Positions 29,372 to 39,045 of a stretch of DNA of 64,000 bases are shown in pieces; positions within the stretch are counted from its first letter, which is position 1, and every line of letters begins with the position of its first letter. A model generated the notes under the pieces. It did no database searches, had not been told where the DNA came from, and saw nothing but the letters and a program-made list of their open reading frames with translations. The DNA comes from Geobacillus subterraneus (GTDB taxonomy: Bacteria > Bacillota > Bacilli > Bacillales > Anoxybacillaceae), in assembly GCF_001618685.1 (NCBI RefSeq), contig NZ_CP014342.1:2108001-2172000 (forward strand). The letters are read 5' to 3'. Made by a program: the position numbers and the translations under genes.

Positions 29372-29914
29372 TTACAGCTCTTCAACAATAATATGGCCGT
29401 TCGTATAGACGCAAATGTCAGCGGCAATCTCGAGCGCAGCTTTCGCAATCTCTTTGGCGGTCATCGAAGCGCCGGCATACTGTTTTAAGGCGCGCCCGGC
29501 AGCGAGCGCGTAATGGCCGCCCGAACCGATTGCGAGCATGCCGTCATCCGGCTCGATGACTTCACCGGTGCCGGAAATCAGCAATAAATGATGCCCGTCC
29601 ATGACAATCAACATCGCCTCAAGGCGGCGCAGCACTTTGTCGCTCCGCCACTCTTTCGCCAGCTCGACGGCCGCACGAGGCAAGTTGCCGTTGAACTGTT
29701 CAAGCTTGCCTTCAAACATCTCAAACAGCGTAAACGCATCGGCGACCGAGCCGGCAAAACCGGCGAGCACTTTGCCATGAAACAGACGCCGTACTTTCTT
29801 CGCCGTATGCTTCATGACAACCGCGTTGCCAAATGTCACTTGGCCGTCGCCCGCCATCGCCGCCCTGCCGTTATGACGGATGGCGAAAATCGTCGTCGCA
29901 TGAAAACGGTCCAT
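29372..29914 (-). CDS. hslV: ATP-dependent protease peptidase subunit HslV (ClpQ)
   Basis: 180 aa. It begins [13 protein letters not shown] with AAGGAGGGA upstream, so the start is firm. [18 protein letters not shown] and [14 protein letters not shown] are HslV motifs. The canonical catalytic Thr aligns with T7/T8 here, preceded by a six-residue extension. The B. subtilis protein has a similar extension but starts with Met-Ser and uses that Ser; here residue 2 is Asp. How the mature N-terminus forms is therefore unclear. Confidence 0.97.
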   Translation of the reverse strand: MDRFHATTIFAIRHNGRAAMAGDGQVTFGNAVVMKHTAKKVRRLFHGKVLAGFAGSVADAFTLFEMFEGKLEQFNGNLPRAAVELAKEWRSDKVLRRLEAMLIVMDGHHLLLISGTGEVIEPDDGMLAIGSGGHYALAAGRALKQYAGASMTAKEIAKAALEIAADICVYTNGHIIVEEL

Positions 29915-29937
29915 TGTTCTCCCTCCTTGCCTGCAGG

Positions 29938-30840
29938 CTACGCCCGCGGATGGGCCTGCAAATAAATATGCCGCAACCGATCCTTCGTCACATGCGTATA
30001 CACTTGCGTTGATGATAAATGCGCGTGGCCGAGCAGTTCTTGCACGGAGCGAAGGTCAGCTCCTTCGTTTAGCAAATGGGTCGCAAACGTATGCCGCAGC
30101 ACGTGCGGGCTGATGTTTTGCGTCAGCGCCGCCGCCTCAACGATGCGGTCCAAAATGTAGCGCACTCCCCGGGGCGTGAGCGGGTTGCCGCGGGCATTGA
30201 CAAACAAATAGCGGTGGTCTGCCGGCAGCCTGCTTACGAGCTCGCGCCGTCCGCCGCCGATGTACCGTTCAAGCGCCTCCCTAGCCGGGCGGCCAAACGG
30301 AACGTAGCGCTGCTTGTTTCCTTTTCCGTGAATGAGCACGGCACCCGCAGCAAAATCGAGGTCAGACAGACGAATGTGACAACATTCACTAACCCGGGCG
30401 CCAGTCGCGTAAAGCAGCTCAAGCAGCGCTGCATTGCGCTGGCCGATGGCGGTATTTCCATCATTGACGCGAAACAGCGCTTCTAACTCTTCATGATATA
30501 AAAAGTTAGGAATTTTTTGCTCTTTTTTCGGCAGCGCCGCAAGGGCAAATGGATTTTCGGCCGCCCATCCTTCGCGCAGCAAAAACTTGTAAAAGCTGCG
30601 CAGGCTGGAAATTTTACGGGCGACCGAACGGCTGGAGAGATGCTGCCTGTACAGTTTCGTCAAATATAAGCGAACGTCGCTGTAGGCCACTTCATCGAGC
30701 CCGCCGATTCCTTCTTCGTTCATGAACTGAAGAAACTGCTCAATGTCGCGCCGGTAGCACGCAATAGTATATTGTGAATAATTTTTCTCGATTTGTAAAT
30801 ATTCTACGAACGATTGTAACGCAAATTTCGTATTTTTCAT
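29938..30840 (-). CDS. xerC: Tyrosine recombinase XerC (CodV)
   Basis: 300 aa from [11 protein letters not shown] with GGGGTGAGG upstream. An N-terminal SAM-like DNA-binding domain is followed by the catalytic domain with ATGARVSE (Arg), KQRYVPF (Lys region), [11 protein letters not shown] (His-x-x-Arg), [10 protein letters not shown] (His) and YTHV (Tyr). It acts with XerD (RipX) at dif to resolve chromosome dimers. It is the first gene of the operon with hslVU and codY. Confidence 0.96.
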   Translation of the reverse strand: MKNTKFALQSFVEYLQIEKNYSQYTIACYRRDIEQFLQFMNEEGIGGLDEVAYSDVRLYLTKLYRQHLSSRSVARKISSLRSFYKFLLREGWAAENPFALAALPKKEQKIPNFLYHEELEALFRVNDGNTAIGQRNAALLELLYATGARVSECCHIRLSDLDFAAGAVLIHGKGNKQRYVPFGRPAREALERYIGGGRRELVSRLPADHRYLFVNARGNPLTPRGVRYILDRIVEAAALTQNISPHVLRHTFATHLLNEGADLRSVQELLGHAHLSSTQVYTHVTKDRLRHIYLQAHPRA

Positions 30841-30865
30841 CGCCTCACCCCGCAACGGCTACTAC

Positions 30866-30895
30866 ATCGTACCATACAATTCCACATTGGCGCAA
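30866..30895 (-). promoter_or_regulatory. Sigma-A-type promoter of xerC-hslV-hslU-codY
   Basis: TTGCGC, an 18-base spacer and TACGAT on the minus strand, 26 bases before the xerC start. It is flanked by a perfect 9-bp inverted repeat (30874-30882 with 30915-30923). Confidence 0.55.
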
Positions 30896-30906
30896 CTATT
30901 TTTTAT

Positions 30907-30921
30907 AAAATTCTGAATTGT
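30907..30921. promoter_or_regulatory. CodY-box-like sequence upstream of xerC
   Basis: AAAATTCTGAATTGT on the plus strand matches 10 of 15 positions of the CodY consensus AATTTTCWGAAAATT, including the central TTCTGAA core. It lies just upstream of the -35 of the operon that ends in codY, so weak autoregulation is conceivable. Confidence 0.3.
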
Positions 30922-30934
30922 ATCCGATACCTGG

Positions 30935-33010
30935 TCAAGCTTCTGGCTGTTCTTCATAGTCGCACGCCGTGCATTGCACTTGCACGCCCTTTTTCAGCTT
31001 TTTCTCGATAAGCAGTCCCCCGCACTTTGGGCACGGGCGGGCAAGCGGTTTATCCCATGAAACAAAGTCGCATTCCGGGAAGCGGTCGCAGCCGTAAAAC
31101 AATCGCTTGCGCTTGCTGCTGCGCTCGACGATATTGCCTTCATGGCATTTTGGGCATTTGACGCCGATTTCTTTCACAATCGGCTTCGTATGGCGGCACT
31201 CCGGGAAGTTCGAGCAGGCGATAAACTTGCCGAAGCGGCCCATTTTGTACACCATCGGGCTGCCGCACACGTCGCAGTCGATGCCGGCCGGCTCATCTTT
31301 AATTTCCACTTCGCGCATTTCTTCTTCAGCCACTTTCAGCCGCTTCTCAAACTCGCGGTAAAATTCATCGACGACTTTGATCCACTCTACTTTTCCTTCT
31401 TCAATTTCATCAAGCTCTTTTTCCATTTTCGCCGTAAACTCGACGTCGATAATCTCCGGAAAAAATTCTAACATCAACTCGACGACAATTTCACCGAGCT
31501 CCGTCGGAACGAACCGCTTGTTCTCCAGAACGACATAATTGCGCTTCTGGATCGTGTCAAGCGTCGGCGCGTAAGTGGACGGACGGCCGATGCCGAGCTC
31601 TTCTAACGTTTTCACTAGGCGCGCTTCCGTATAGCGCGGCGGCGGCTGAGTAAAATGCTGCTTCGGCTCGATCGTTTCGCTTTCAACCGTCTCTCCTTCC
31701 TCGAGATCAGGAAGCAGCCGATCTTGTTCCTCCGTCTGATCGTCCGTTCCCTCGATGTATACTTTCATAAATCCCGGAAATTTCACCTTCGAGCCGCTGG
31801 CGCGGAACAGCACTCCGTTGCTTTCGAGTTCGACGCTCATCGTGTCGAGCACGGCCGCGGCCATTTGGCTGGCGATAAACCGTTCCCAAATGAGCTTATA
31901 CAGCCGGAATTGGTCGCGCGTCAAATACGGCTTCACTTTATCTGGATCGCGAAATGCCGATGTCGGGCGAATGGCTTCGTGGGCATCTTGGGCGTTCGTG
32001 CTTTTCTTTTCCTTTCGCTTTTCTTGATTGACATAGGAAGCGCCGAACGTCGCTTCGATATATGCCGACGCCTCTTGTTGGGCTGTTTCGGCAACGCGCG
32101 TCGAGTCGGTGCGCATATACGTGATCAGCCCGACCGTCCCTTCGCCGCCGAGGTCGATCCCTTCATACAGCTGCTGGGCGACCATCATCGTCTTTTTTGT
32201 GCGGAAATTCAGCTTGCGCGCGGCTTCCTGCTGAAGCGACGACGTTGTAAACGGCGGCACCGGGCTGCGCCGGCGCTCACGTTTTGTCACCGTTTTCACC
32301 GTAAACGCCCGCCCGTTTAAACGGGCGAGCACTCCTTTTACGTCCGCTTCCGTTTTTAACTCGAGCTTTTCCCCATCAACGCCGTAAAACGAGGCGGCAA
32401 ATATCTCCGTCCCTTTTTGAAACTTCGCTTGGATCATCCAATATTCTTCCGGTTGAAATTGGCGGATTTCGTTTTCCCGGTCGGTGATGAGGCGCAGCGC
32501 GACCGACTGGACGCGGCCGGCGCTCAGCCCTTTTTTCACTTTTTTCCACAGGAGAGGGCTGATGTTATAGCCGACGAGGCGATCGAGCACGCGCCGCGCC
32601 TGCTGGGCGTCGACGAGATTCATATTGATTGACCGCGGTTGCTGAAACGATTGTTGAATCGCGTCTTTTGTAATTTCATGAAAGACGACGCGGCAATCGG
32701 AGTGAATATCGAGATCGAGCATGTTGGCCAAATGCCAGGCGATCGCCTCCCCTTCTCGGTCCGGGTCGGCGGCGAGAAACACTTTTTTCGCCTTTTTGGC
32801 CGCCGTTTTCAGCTCTTTAATCACCTGGCCTTTGCCGCGGATGGTAATGTATTTCGGCGCATAGCCGTGATCTATATCAACGCCCATTTGGCTTTTTGGC
32901 AAATCGCGAACGTGGCCCATCGAAGCTTTGACCGTATATTTTTTTCCTAAGTACCGTTCAATCGTCTTCGCTTTCGTTGGCGATTCGACGATAACCAAGT
33001 AGTCTGACAT
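30935..33010 (-). CDS. topA: DNA topoisomerase I
   Basis: 691 aa, identical in length to B. subtilis TopA. It starts [18 protein letters not shown] with GGGGTGG upstream. The Toprim motif [14 protein letters not shown] and active-site tyrosine region [14 protein letters not shown] are present. Three C-terminal Cys4 zinc ribbons are visible (CDVCGSP..., CPKCHEG..., CPKCGGL...). It relaxes negative supercoils. Directly downstream is xerC; the trmFO gene expected there from B. subtilis is missing. Confidence 0.98.
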   Translation of the reverse strand: MSDYLVIVESPTKAKTIERYLGKKYTVKASMGHVRDLPKSQMGVDIDHGYAPKYITIRGKGQVIKELKTAAKKAKKVFLAADPDREGEAIAWHLANMLDLDIHSDCRVVFHEITKDAIQQSFQQPRSINMNLVDAQQARRVLDRLVGYNISPLLWKKVKKGLSAGRVQSVALRLITDRENEIRQFQPEEYWMIQAKFQKGTEIFAASFYGVDGEKLELKTEADVKGVLARLNGRAFTVKTVTKRERRRSPVPPFTTSSLQQEAARKLNFRTKKTMMVAQQLYEGIDLGGEGTVGLITYMRTDSTRVAETAQQEASAYIEATFGASYVNQEKRKEKKSTNAQDAHEAIRPTSAFRDPDKVKPYLTRDQFRLYKLIWERFIASQMAAAVLDTMSVELESNGVLFRASGSKVKFPGFMKVYIEGTDDQTEEQDRLLPDLEEGETVESETIEPKQHFTQPPPRYTEARLVKTLEELGIGRPSTYAPTLDTIQKRNYVVLENKRFVPTELGEIVVELMLEFFPEIIDVEFTAKMEKELDEIEEGKVEWIKVVDEFYREFEKRLKVAEEEMREVEIKDEPAGIDCDVCGSPMVYKMGRFGKFIACSNFPECRHTKPIVKEIGVKCPKCHEGNIVERSSKRKRLFYGCDRFPECDFVSWDKPLARPCPKCGGLLIEKKLKKGVQVQCTACDYEEQPEA

Positions 33011-33050
33011 CCATCTTCCACCCCTAGGAAGTAAATTGAAATCCTCATTA

Positions 33051-33079
33051 TTATTAATGATTATTGCCGGGTTTGTCAA
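33051..33079 (-). promoter_or_regulatory. Sigma-A promoter of topA
   Basis: A perfect TTGACA, a 17-base spacer and TAATAA on the minus strand, about 40 bases upstream of the topA start and just after the dprA stop. Confidence 0.7.
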
Positions 33080-33085
33080 ACATGA

Positions 33086-33970
33086 TCATTGCACATACGG
33101 GAATTCGATGGTTATGTCCGCTGCCTCCTGCACTAGTTTTGCCCCGTGCTGAATGAGCATATTCGGTCCGGCAGCCTCCGCTACGTTGATCGGACCAGGG
33201 ACGGCGAACACTTCCCGCCCTTGCTCGAGCGCGTACGACGCTGTGATGAGCGACCCGCTTTTCACTTTCGCCTGCACGACGAGCGTGCCGAGCGACAGCC
33301 CGCTAATGATGCGGTTGCGCGCCGGAAACTGCCACGTTTGCGGTTTCGTTGCCGGCGGATGTTCGGCGATGATGAGCTGCTCGTTCATGAGCCGCCGGGC
33401 GAAGGAGCGGTGCTCTTTCGGGTAAATATGGTTAAGACCGCCGGCGATGACCGCGATCGTCGTTCCGCCGTGCCGTACGGCGAGCTGATGGGCGCAAACA
33501 TCAATGCCAAAGGCAAGACCGCTCACGATCGTCCAACCGGCGGCGGCAAGCGGCGGCACCAGTTTTTCGAGCGCTTCGATTCCTTCTTTTGTTGGACGTC
33601 TCGTGCCGACGATGCTAATCAGCTTAGTTTCTCGAAGCAACCGTATATTTCCTTTCGCATACAGCACCCAAGGCGGATCGTATATATGCTTGAGCAGGGG
33701 GGGATAGTCAAGATCGAACACAGTGATGATGCGAATGCCTTGATCGCTATATGTTTTTACTACACTTTGCATGTCAATGGAATGCAAATCATGGAAAAAA
33801 GCAGCCCATTGGGCGCCAGAGAGTGGAACGAGCGGACGTAGAACAGCGGGGGGCAAAGAAAACGGTGCAGACAAGGTCGGGTCAGCCTCCATCAAATAGC
33901 GGATCGTCTTCCATCCTGCTCCGCGGCAATGATGGAGATGGATGAGCCGGTCGCGGACCGTATCGTACAT
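33086..33970 (-). CDS. dprA: DNA processing protein DprA (Smf)
   Basis: 294 aa starting MYDTVRDRLIHLHH with AAAGGAG upstream. The Rossmann-like core shows SIVGTRRPTKEG, VSGLAFGIDVCAHQLA, VIAGGLNHIYPKEH and FPARNRIISGLS, all DprA signatures. It loads RecA on incoming single-stranded DNA during transformation. It lies between sucD and topA as in B. subtilis. Confidence 0.97.
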   Translation of the reverse strand: MYDTVRDRLIHLHHCRGAGWKTIRYLMEADPTLSAPFSLPPAVLRPLVPLSGAQWAAFFHDLHSIDMQSVVKTYSDQGIRIITVFDLDYPPLLKHIYDPPWVLYAKGNIRLLRETKLISIVGTRRPTKEGIEALEKLVPPLAAAGWTIVSGLAFGIDVCAHQLAVRHGGTTIAVIAGGLNHIYPKEHRSFARRLMNEQLIIAEHPPATKPQTWQFPARNRIISGLSLGTLVVQAKVKSGSLITASYALEQGREVFAVPGPINVAEAAGPNMLIQHGAKLVQEAADITIEFPYVQ

Positions 33971-34004
33971 CGTATTCTCCTTTCTCGCAAAATGATAAAC
34001 AGCA

Positions 34005-34026
34005 CCCCGCACGTGATCGTGCGGGG
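34005..34026 (-). terminator. Hairpin after sucD, probable weak terminator
   Basis: A perfect 9-bp GC-rich stem (CCCCGCACG/CGTGCGGGG) with a four-base loop directly after the sucD stop. The following transcript sequence is only moderately U-rich (TGCTGTTTATCATTTTG), so read-through into dprA is likely. Confidence 0.5.
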
Positions 34027-34034
34027 CAGGAACA

Positions 34035-34937
34035 TTAATGCGTTTTGCATTTTTCGTACAATCCGCGCTCTTTCAGGACGGAAATGAGCGTTTCGCCGAT
34101 GACGGCCGGCGTTTCCGCCACTTTGATGCCGCACTCGGCCATTTTTTTGATTTTTTCCGCGGCTGTACCTTTGCCGCCGGAAATGATCGCGCCAGCATGG
34201 CCCATCCGTTTGCCCGGAGGCGCCGTTTGCCCGCCGATAAAGCCGACGACCGGTTTCGTCATGTTCGCTTTCACCCATTCGGCCGCTTCTTCTTCCGCCG
34301 TGCCGCCGATTTCGCCGATCATAATGACCGCGTATGTCTCTTCGTCCTCGTTAAACGCCTTCAGCACATCGATGAAGTTCGTGCCGTTGACCGGGTCGCC
34401 GCCAATGCCGACCGCCGTCGACTGGCCGATGCCGGCTTGCGTCAGTTGATGGACCGCCTCGTACGTCAGTGTGCCGGAGCGAGAGACGATGCCGACATGC
34501 CCTTTTTTGTGGATGTAGCCCGGCATAATGCCGATTTTGCACTCTTCCGGCGTAATGACGCCCGGGCAGTTCGGGCCGATGAGGCGTGTCTTTTTGCCTT
34601 CCATGTACCGTTTCACTTTCACCATATCAAGCACCGGAATGCCCTCGGTGATGCAGACGACGAGATCAAGCCCGGCATCGACCGCTTCCATAATGGCATC
34701 AGCTGCAAACGCCGGCGGAACGTAAATGACCGAGGCGTTCGCCCCCGTTTTTTCGACCGCTTCCGAAACGGTGTCAAACACCGGCACGCCTTCGACTTCC
34801 GTGCCGCCTTTGCTCGGCGTGACCCCGCCGACAATGTTCGTTCCGTATTCAATCATCTGTTTTGTATGAAACAGCCCTTGCGAACCGGTAATCCCTTGTA
34901 CGATCACTTTCGTGTCTTTATTGACAAAAACGCTCAC
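34035..34937 (-). CDS. sucD: Succinate-CoA ligase alpha subunit
   Basis: 300 aa from a GTG (read [15 protein letters not shown]) with GAGGGAG upstream. The frame runs open further upstream, but into sucC and without family similarity. CoA-binding Rossmann domain ([18 protein letters not shown]) and the phospho-His region [14 protein letters not shown] are present. With SucC it converts succinyl-CoA and ADP/GDP to succinate and ATP/GTP in the TCA cycle. Confidence 0.98.
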   Translation of the reverse strand: MSVFVNKDTKVIVQGITGSQGLFHTKQMIEYGTNIVGGVTPSKGGTEVEGVPVFDTVSEAVEKTGANASVIYVPPAFAADAIMEAVDAGLDLVVCITEGIPVLDMVKVKRYMEGKKTRLIGPNCPGVITPEECKIGIMPGYIHKKGHVGIVSRSGTLTYEAVHQLTQAGIGQSTAVGIGGDPVNGTNFIDVLKAFNEDEETYAVIMIGEIGGTAEEEAAEWVKANMTKPVVGFIGGQTAPPGKRMGHAGAIISGGKGTAAEKIKKMAECGIKVAETPAVIGETLISVLKERGLYEKCKTH

Positions 34938-34954
34938 GTGTCTCCCTCGCTTTC

Positions 34955-36115
<1,161 letters not shown>

Positions 36116-36147
36116 GCGCCAACCTCCTATGTATAAAATCAAAAAAG

Positions 36148-36161
36148 TCTTAGCGCTTTCA
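36148..36161 (-). promoter_or_regulatory. CcpA cre-like site in the sucCD promoter
   Basis: TGAAAGCGCTAAGA on the minus strand agrees with the cre consensus (WTGNAANCGNWNNCW) at every defined position except one (G for C near the end). It sits right after the -10 box, over the expected transcription start, a placement that would block initiation when CcpA/HPr-Ser-P is bound. Confidence 0.6.
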
Positions 36162-36162
36162 T

Positions 36163-36190
36163 TTTATACCTAACATTTCGCGCTTGTCCA
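36163..36190 (-). promoter_or_regulatory. Sigma-A promoter of sucCD
   Basis: TGGACA, a 16-base spacer and TATAAA on the minus strand, about 50 bases upstream of the sucC start. Confidence 0.65.
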
Positions 36191-36230
36191 CCGTTTCGCC
36201 GCAAAATTAAGAAATTGGGGAATAGGAAAA

Positions 36231-36518
36231 TTATCCCTCCCCCAACGTCTCTTCTTTCACCGCCCGGTCGAGCTGATAAAGAAAGGCAAACAACTCCGCT
36301 ACGAGGGCATACAGCCCTTCCGGAATCGCTTCGTTGATCTCCACTTCGCTTAACAGCTCAACAAGCGACGGGTCTTTTCGCACCGGCACGCCGTACTGCT
36401 CAGCCGCGGCGATGATCGCCTCGGCGATCTCCCCGCTTCCTTTTGCCTTGACGACCGGCGCCTCATCGACCGCCGCATCGTACGACAAAGCGACCGCTTT
36501 TTTCCGCTCTTCATTCAT
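36231..36518 (-). CDS. ylqH: YlqH: free-standing FlhB cytoplasmic-domain-like protein
   Basis: 95 aa from MNEERKKAVALSYD; AGGTGG lies ten bases upstream and the start overlaps the ylqG stop (ATG within the last codons). The whole protein aligns with the part of FlhB that follows its NPTH cleavage site: AVALSYD against AVALKYEDG, EAPVVKAKGSGEIA against EAPLVVAKGADYVA, and NEAIPEGLYALVAELFAFLY against GDMIPEAFFKAVAEVLAYVY. It has no membrane segment and no NPTH. The function is not established. Confidence 0.85.
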   Translation of the reverse strand: MNEERKKAVALSYDAAVDEAPVVKAKGSGEIAEAIIAAAEQYGVPVRKDPSLVELLSEVEINEAIPEGLYALVAELFAFLYQLDRAVKEETLGEG

Positions 36519-38068
36519 ATGCGCCAATCCACCTCACTATATGTGCCGGAAAACGGGAAACGAGACGGGGGCGGCGGTGCGGCATCCGTTGCTTTCACAT
36601 CGACGCCCGAGAGCGTATAGCCGTGCGCCTGCAATCGCTCTTTCACAAGCGGGGCGAAACGGGCGGTGAGCGCCGGCAGCCGCGGGTCGCTGTGAAATAT
36701 CGAAATGTGGACAATCCGCCGCTGGATGCGCACATCGACAACGATCTCCTGCAGCGCCTCGAGCGTTAAGCAACAAACCATGCGGCTATAATCGTCATCA
36801 AGCCGTCCGTTAGGTGTCCGCTTCCCTTGCCAGCAGACGGCAAAATCGCTCAAACGCGCGCCAAGCGGCAGTGGAAACGCAAGCCATACATGTTCGAGCA
36901 GCCCATCGCCGCCAGCGGTAATGGCCATTCCGTCCATCTGGGTGAGGAGCGCTTCGGCTGCCTGTTTCGCCTCCCTGTCCCCCGGCGCGCGGAGAAAGTG
37001 AAGAAGCAGCCTTTTCAACGATGGGGACCCTTCCGGCAAAGCCCCCGCTTTCACGGCACGAGCGAGCGCCGCCTCGTCTTCAAGGCCGAGGCGTCCGGCG
37101 ATCCGGCGCAGCCAGTGAAACAACGACAACGCCGGGTCGCTCGCAGCTCTGGCGGCTGCCCACAACGCCGCTTCCGCTTCAGTGAGCGCCCCGCTTGTGC
37201 AGGCGGCATCCACAGCGGCAACCCGTGCCAAAAACGTTTCCTCATCAGCTAAGCCAAGCTGTCTGTACACCTCGGCAAACTGCCGCTGCCGCACCGCCTC
37301 TTGAAGCGCTGAATGCCGATCCTCCGGCAGCGGGGCCAATCCGAGGCGGGCGAGAAGCGCACGCGCCGGCCCCGCTTCTTCTCCCTCGGTCGAAAGAAGC
37401 AAGTGCACAACCGTCTCATAGACGAACAACGGCGGGGAAAGAAGCCGCTCGATCGCCCGGCCGAGCTCGGGCGCCGCCGGATGGGCGGAAAGGGCGGCAA
37501 TGGCCGCTTTCAGTTTCCCCAACCCCTCAGCGAGCGGCACCCCGGTTTTTGCCGCCCACAATGCCCGAAACACGGCGGCAGACGGCGGCAGGCGGCGGCG
37601 GAACAAGTATGCGAGCACCTCTTCGGCATCGGCCGGCCGCTCTGTTTCCCTCACCGCCTCGGTCAGTTCCGCAATCTCCCCCTTCGTCACGGCCGCGCCT
37701 GCTTTGAACGCCTGGCGGAGCACCGGCAAGGCGGCGTCCGGCAGCTTCCACGTCTGCTGCCATCGGCGCGCGGTGTCCTCGTCAGACAAAGCGGACGAAC
37801 GCCCGGGGAAAGAGGCGGCTTTCCAATAAATCGTTCCCTCCTGTTGTTTGATTTCAAACAAGTACGTGCGCCCGAGGAGAAGCGGTGCCTCGAGGCGGGC
37901 GCGTACGAGCTGGCTGCCAACGCGGACGAACGCCACCTGTTCTCCGTTTTTCGTTTCCTCCACCTGCTCGACCCGGCCGACGACCGCCTGTCCGGGCTGA
38001 AACCGTTGGCTGAATGTTGCATCACGGACAGCGGTCACCGGAATGGTTCGTTCCATCCGCTCTACCAT
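36515..38068 (-). CDS. ylqG: YlqG-like protein with a FliK/Flg_hook-type C-terminal region
   Basis: 517 aa, uncharacterised. The N-terminus (about 15-75) looks like a small beta domain (GQAVVGRVEQVEE...LLGRTYLFEIKQQEG). The middle (90-390) is Ala/Leu-rich and helical. The last 120 residues contain alternating beta-strand/helix segments (LTLEALQEIVVDVRIQRR, then TARFAPLVKERLQAHGY) that resemble the FliK hook-length domain encoded at 18784-19935. It overlaps ylqH by four bases. Similarity to FliK is my reading of the pattern, not a search result. Confidence 0.75.
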   Translation of the reverse strand: MVERMERTIPVTAVRDATFSQRFQPGQAVVGRVEQVEETKNGEQVAFVRVGSQLVRARLEAPLLLGRTYLFEIKQQEGTIYWKAASFPGRSSALSDEDTARRWQQTWKLPDAALPVLRQAFKAGAAVTKGEIAELTEAVRETERPADAEEVLAYLFRRRLPPSAAVFRALWAAKTGVPLAEGLGKLKAAIAALSAHPAAPELGRAIERLLSPPLFVYETVVHLLLSTEGEEAGPARALLARLGLAPLPEDRHSALQEAVRQRQFAEVYRQLGLADEETFLARVAAVDAACTSGALTEAEAALWAAARAASDPALSLFHWLRRIAGRLGLEDEAALARAVKAGALPEGSPSLKRLLLHFLRAPGDREAKQAAEALLTQMDGMAITAGGDGLLEHVWLAFPLPLGARLSDFAVCWQGKRTPNGRLDDDYSRMVCCLTLEALQEIVVDVRIQRRIVHISIFHSDPRLPALTARFAPLVKERLQAHGYTLSGVDVKATDAAPPPPSRFPFSGTYSEVDWRI

Positions 38069-38130
38069 TCGCTTCTCATCCTTTCATTCCGGCCTAACTT
38101 AGGCGGGGCATCCCTCTTCCATCCGCACCG

Positions 38131-38928
38131 TCAAAACGCGCCTTGGCCGCTATGTCGAACATCGAGCGCTTCCCTTACTGGGGCGAATGAGCGGCGGTGC
38201 TCCTCTGTCACGCCATAGCGGCGAATCGCCGCAAGATGTTCCGGCGTCCCATAGCCCATATGGCGGGCAAAACCATATTGCGGATAGCGGCGATCGAGCT
38301 CATGCATCCATCGGTCGCGCGTCACTTTGGCGATGATGGACGCGGCAGCGATCGAGGCGCTATTGGCATCGCCTTTTACGAGGCGCTGCTGCGGCAGCGC
38401 ACACGGCACGGCCATCGCATCGACAAGCAAATGCTCCGGCGGCGGCGAGAGCGCAGCGACCGCTTTGGCCATCGCTTGTCTTGTCGCCTCGTAAATGTTC
38501 CACTCATCAATTTCAGCCGCGCTAACAATGCTGACGCCAATCGCAACGGCGCACGCCTCGATTTGCGCAAACAGCGCCTCGCGCTTGGCTGGCGTCAACC
38601 GCTTCGAGTCGTCAAGCCCCGGCAAATAAGCATCTTTCGGCAAAATGACGGCCGCGGCGACAATCGGGCCGGCCAGCGGTCCGCGTCCGGCTTCGTCAAT
38701 GCCGGCAATTCGTTCAATGCCGGCGGCATATAGTTCACGCTCATGGCGCATCAGCTCTTCCCAGCGCTGCCGCGCCGCTTTCTCCCGCTCCTTTTGCCTA
38801 ATAAAGCGGGCCAGAAGCGCCTGCACGCTTTTTCGTTCATCGCGCCGCAGCATCTCCCAGCGCGGGTCGCTTTCTCCCCCGAGTTCTGGAAGCAGCGCTT
38901 CAATTTCTTTCACCGTATACTGTTTCAT
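38131..38928 (-). CDS. rnhB: Ribonuclease HII
   Basis: 265 aa. An N-terminal extension of about 70 charged residues (substrate-binding TBP-like region) precedes the catalytic domain with [12 protein letters not shown] (Asp-Glu), [12 protein letters not shown] and LLVDAMAVP (Asp), plus [14 protein letters not shown]. It removes RNA from RNA-DNA hybrids, including single misincorporated ribonucleotides. First gene of the unit rnhB-ylqG-ylqH. Confidence 0.97.
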   Translation of the reverse strand: MKQYTVKEIEALLPELGGESDPRWEMLRRDERKSVQALLARFIRQKEREKAARQRWEELMRHERELYAAGIERIAGIDEAGRGPLAGPIVAAAVILPKDAYLPGLDDSKRLTPAKREALFAQIEACAVAIGVSIVSAAEIDEWNIYEATRQAMAKAVAALSPPPEHLLVDAMAVPCALPQQRLVKGDANSASIAAASIIAKVTRDRWMHELDRRYPQYGFARHMGYGTPEHLAAIRRYGVTEEHRRSFAPVREALDVRHSGQGAF

Positions 38929-39002
38929 AATCCTCTCCCTTTTCTACTTATACTATCGGCTGCATTCCGACCGTTGTGAAGCGAAAAGTTCTTCAGCCAA
39001 TG

Positions 39003-39045
39003 AAAAACGCCCGCCGGACGCATTACGTCCATAAAGCGGGCGTTT
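39003..39045 (-). terminator. Intrinsic terminator overlapping the 3' end of rbgA
   Basis: The arms AAACGCCCGC and GCGGGCGTTT (minus-strand order) enclose a second stem GGACG/CGTCC, and a run of T follows. The 5' arm and the rbgA stop codon (39023-39025) are inside the structure, so termination and the end of translation are superimposed. Confidence 0.7.

Noticed and set aside
37313-38218. 301-aa open frame on the plus strand opposite ylqG
   Set aside because: It is antisense to a well-supported gene and rich in Arg/Pro/Gly as expected from a shadow frame of GC-rich coding DNA.
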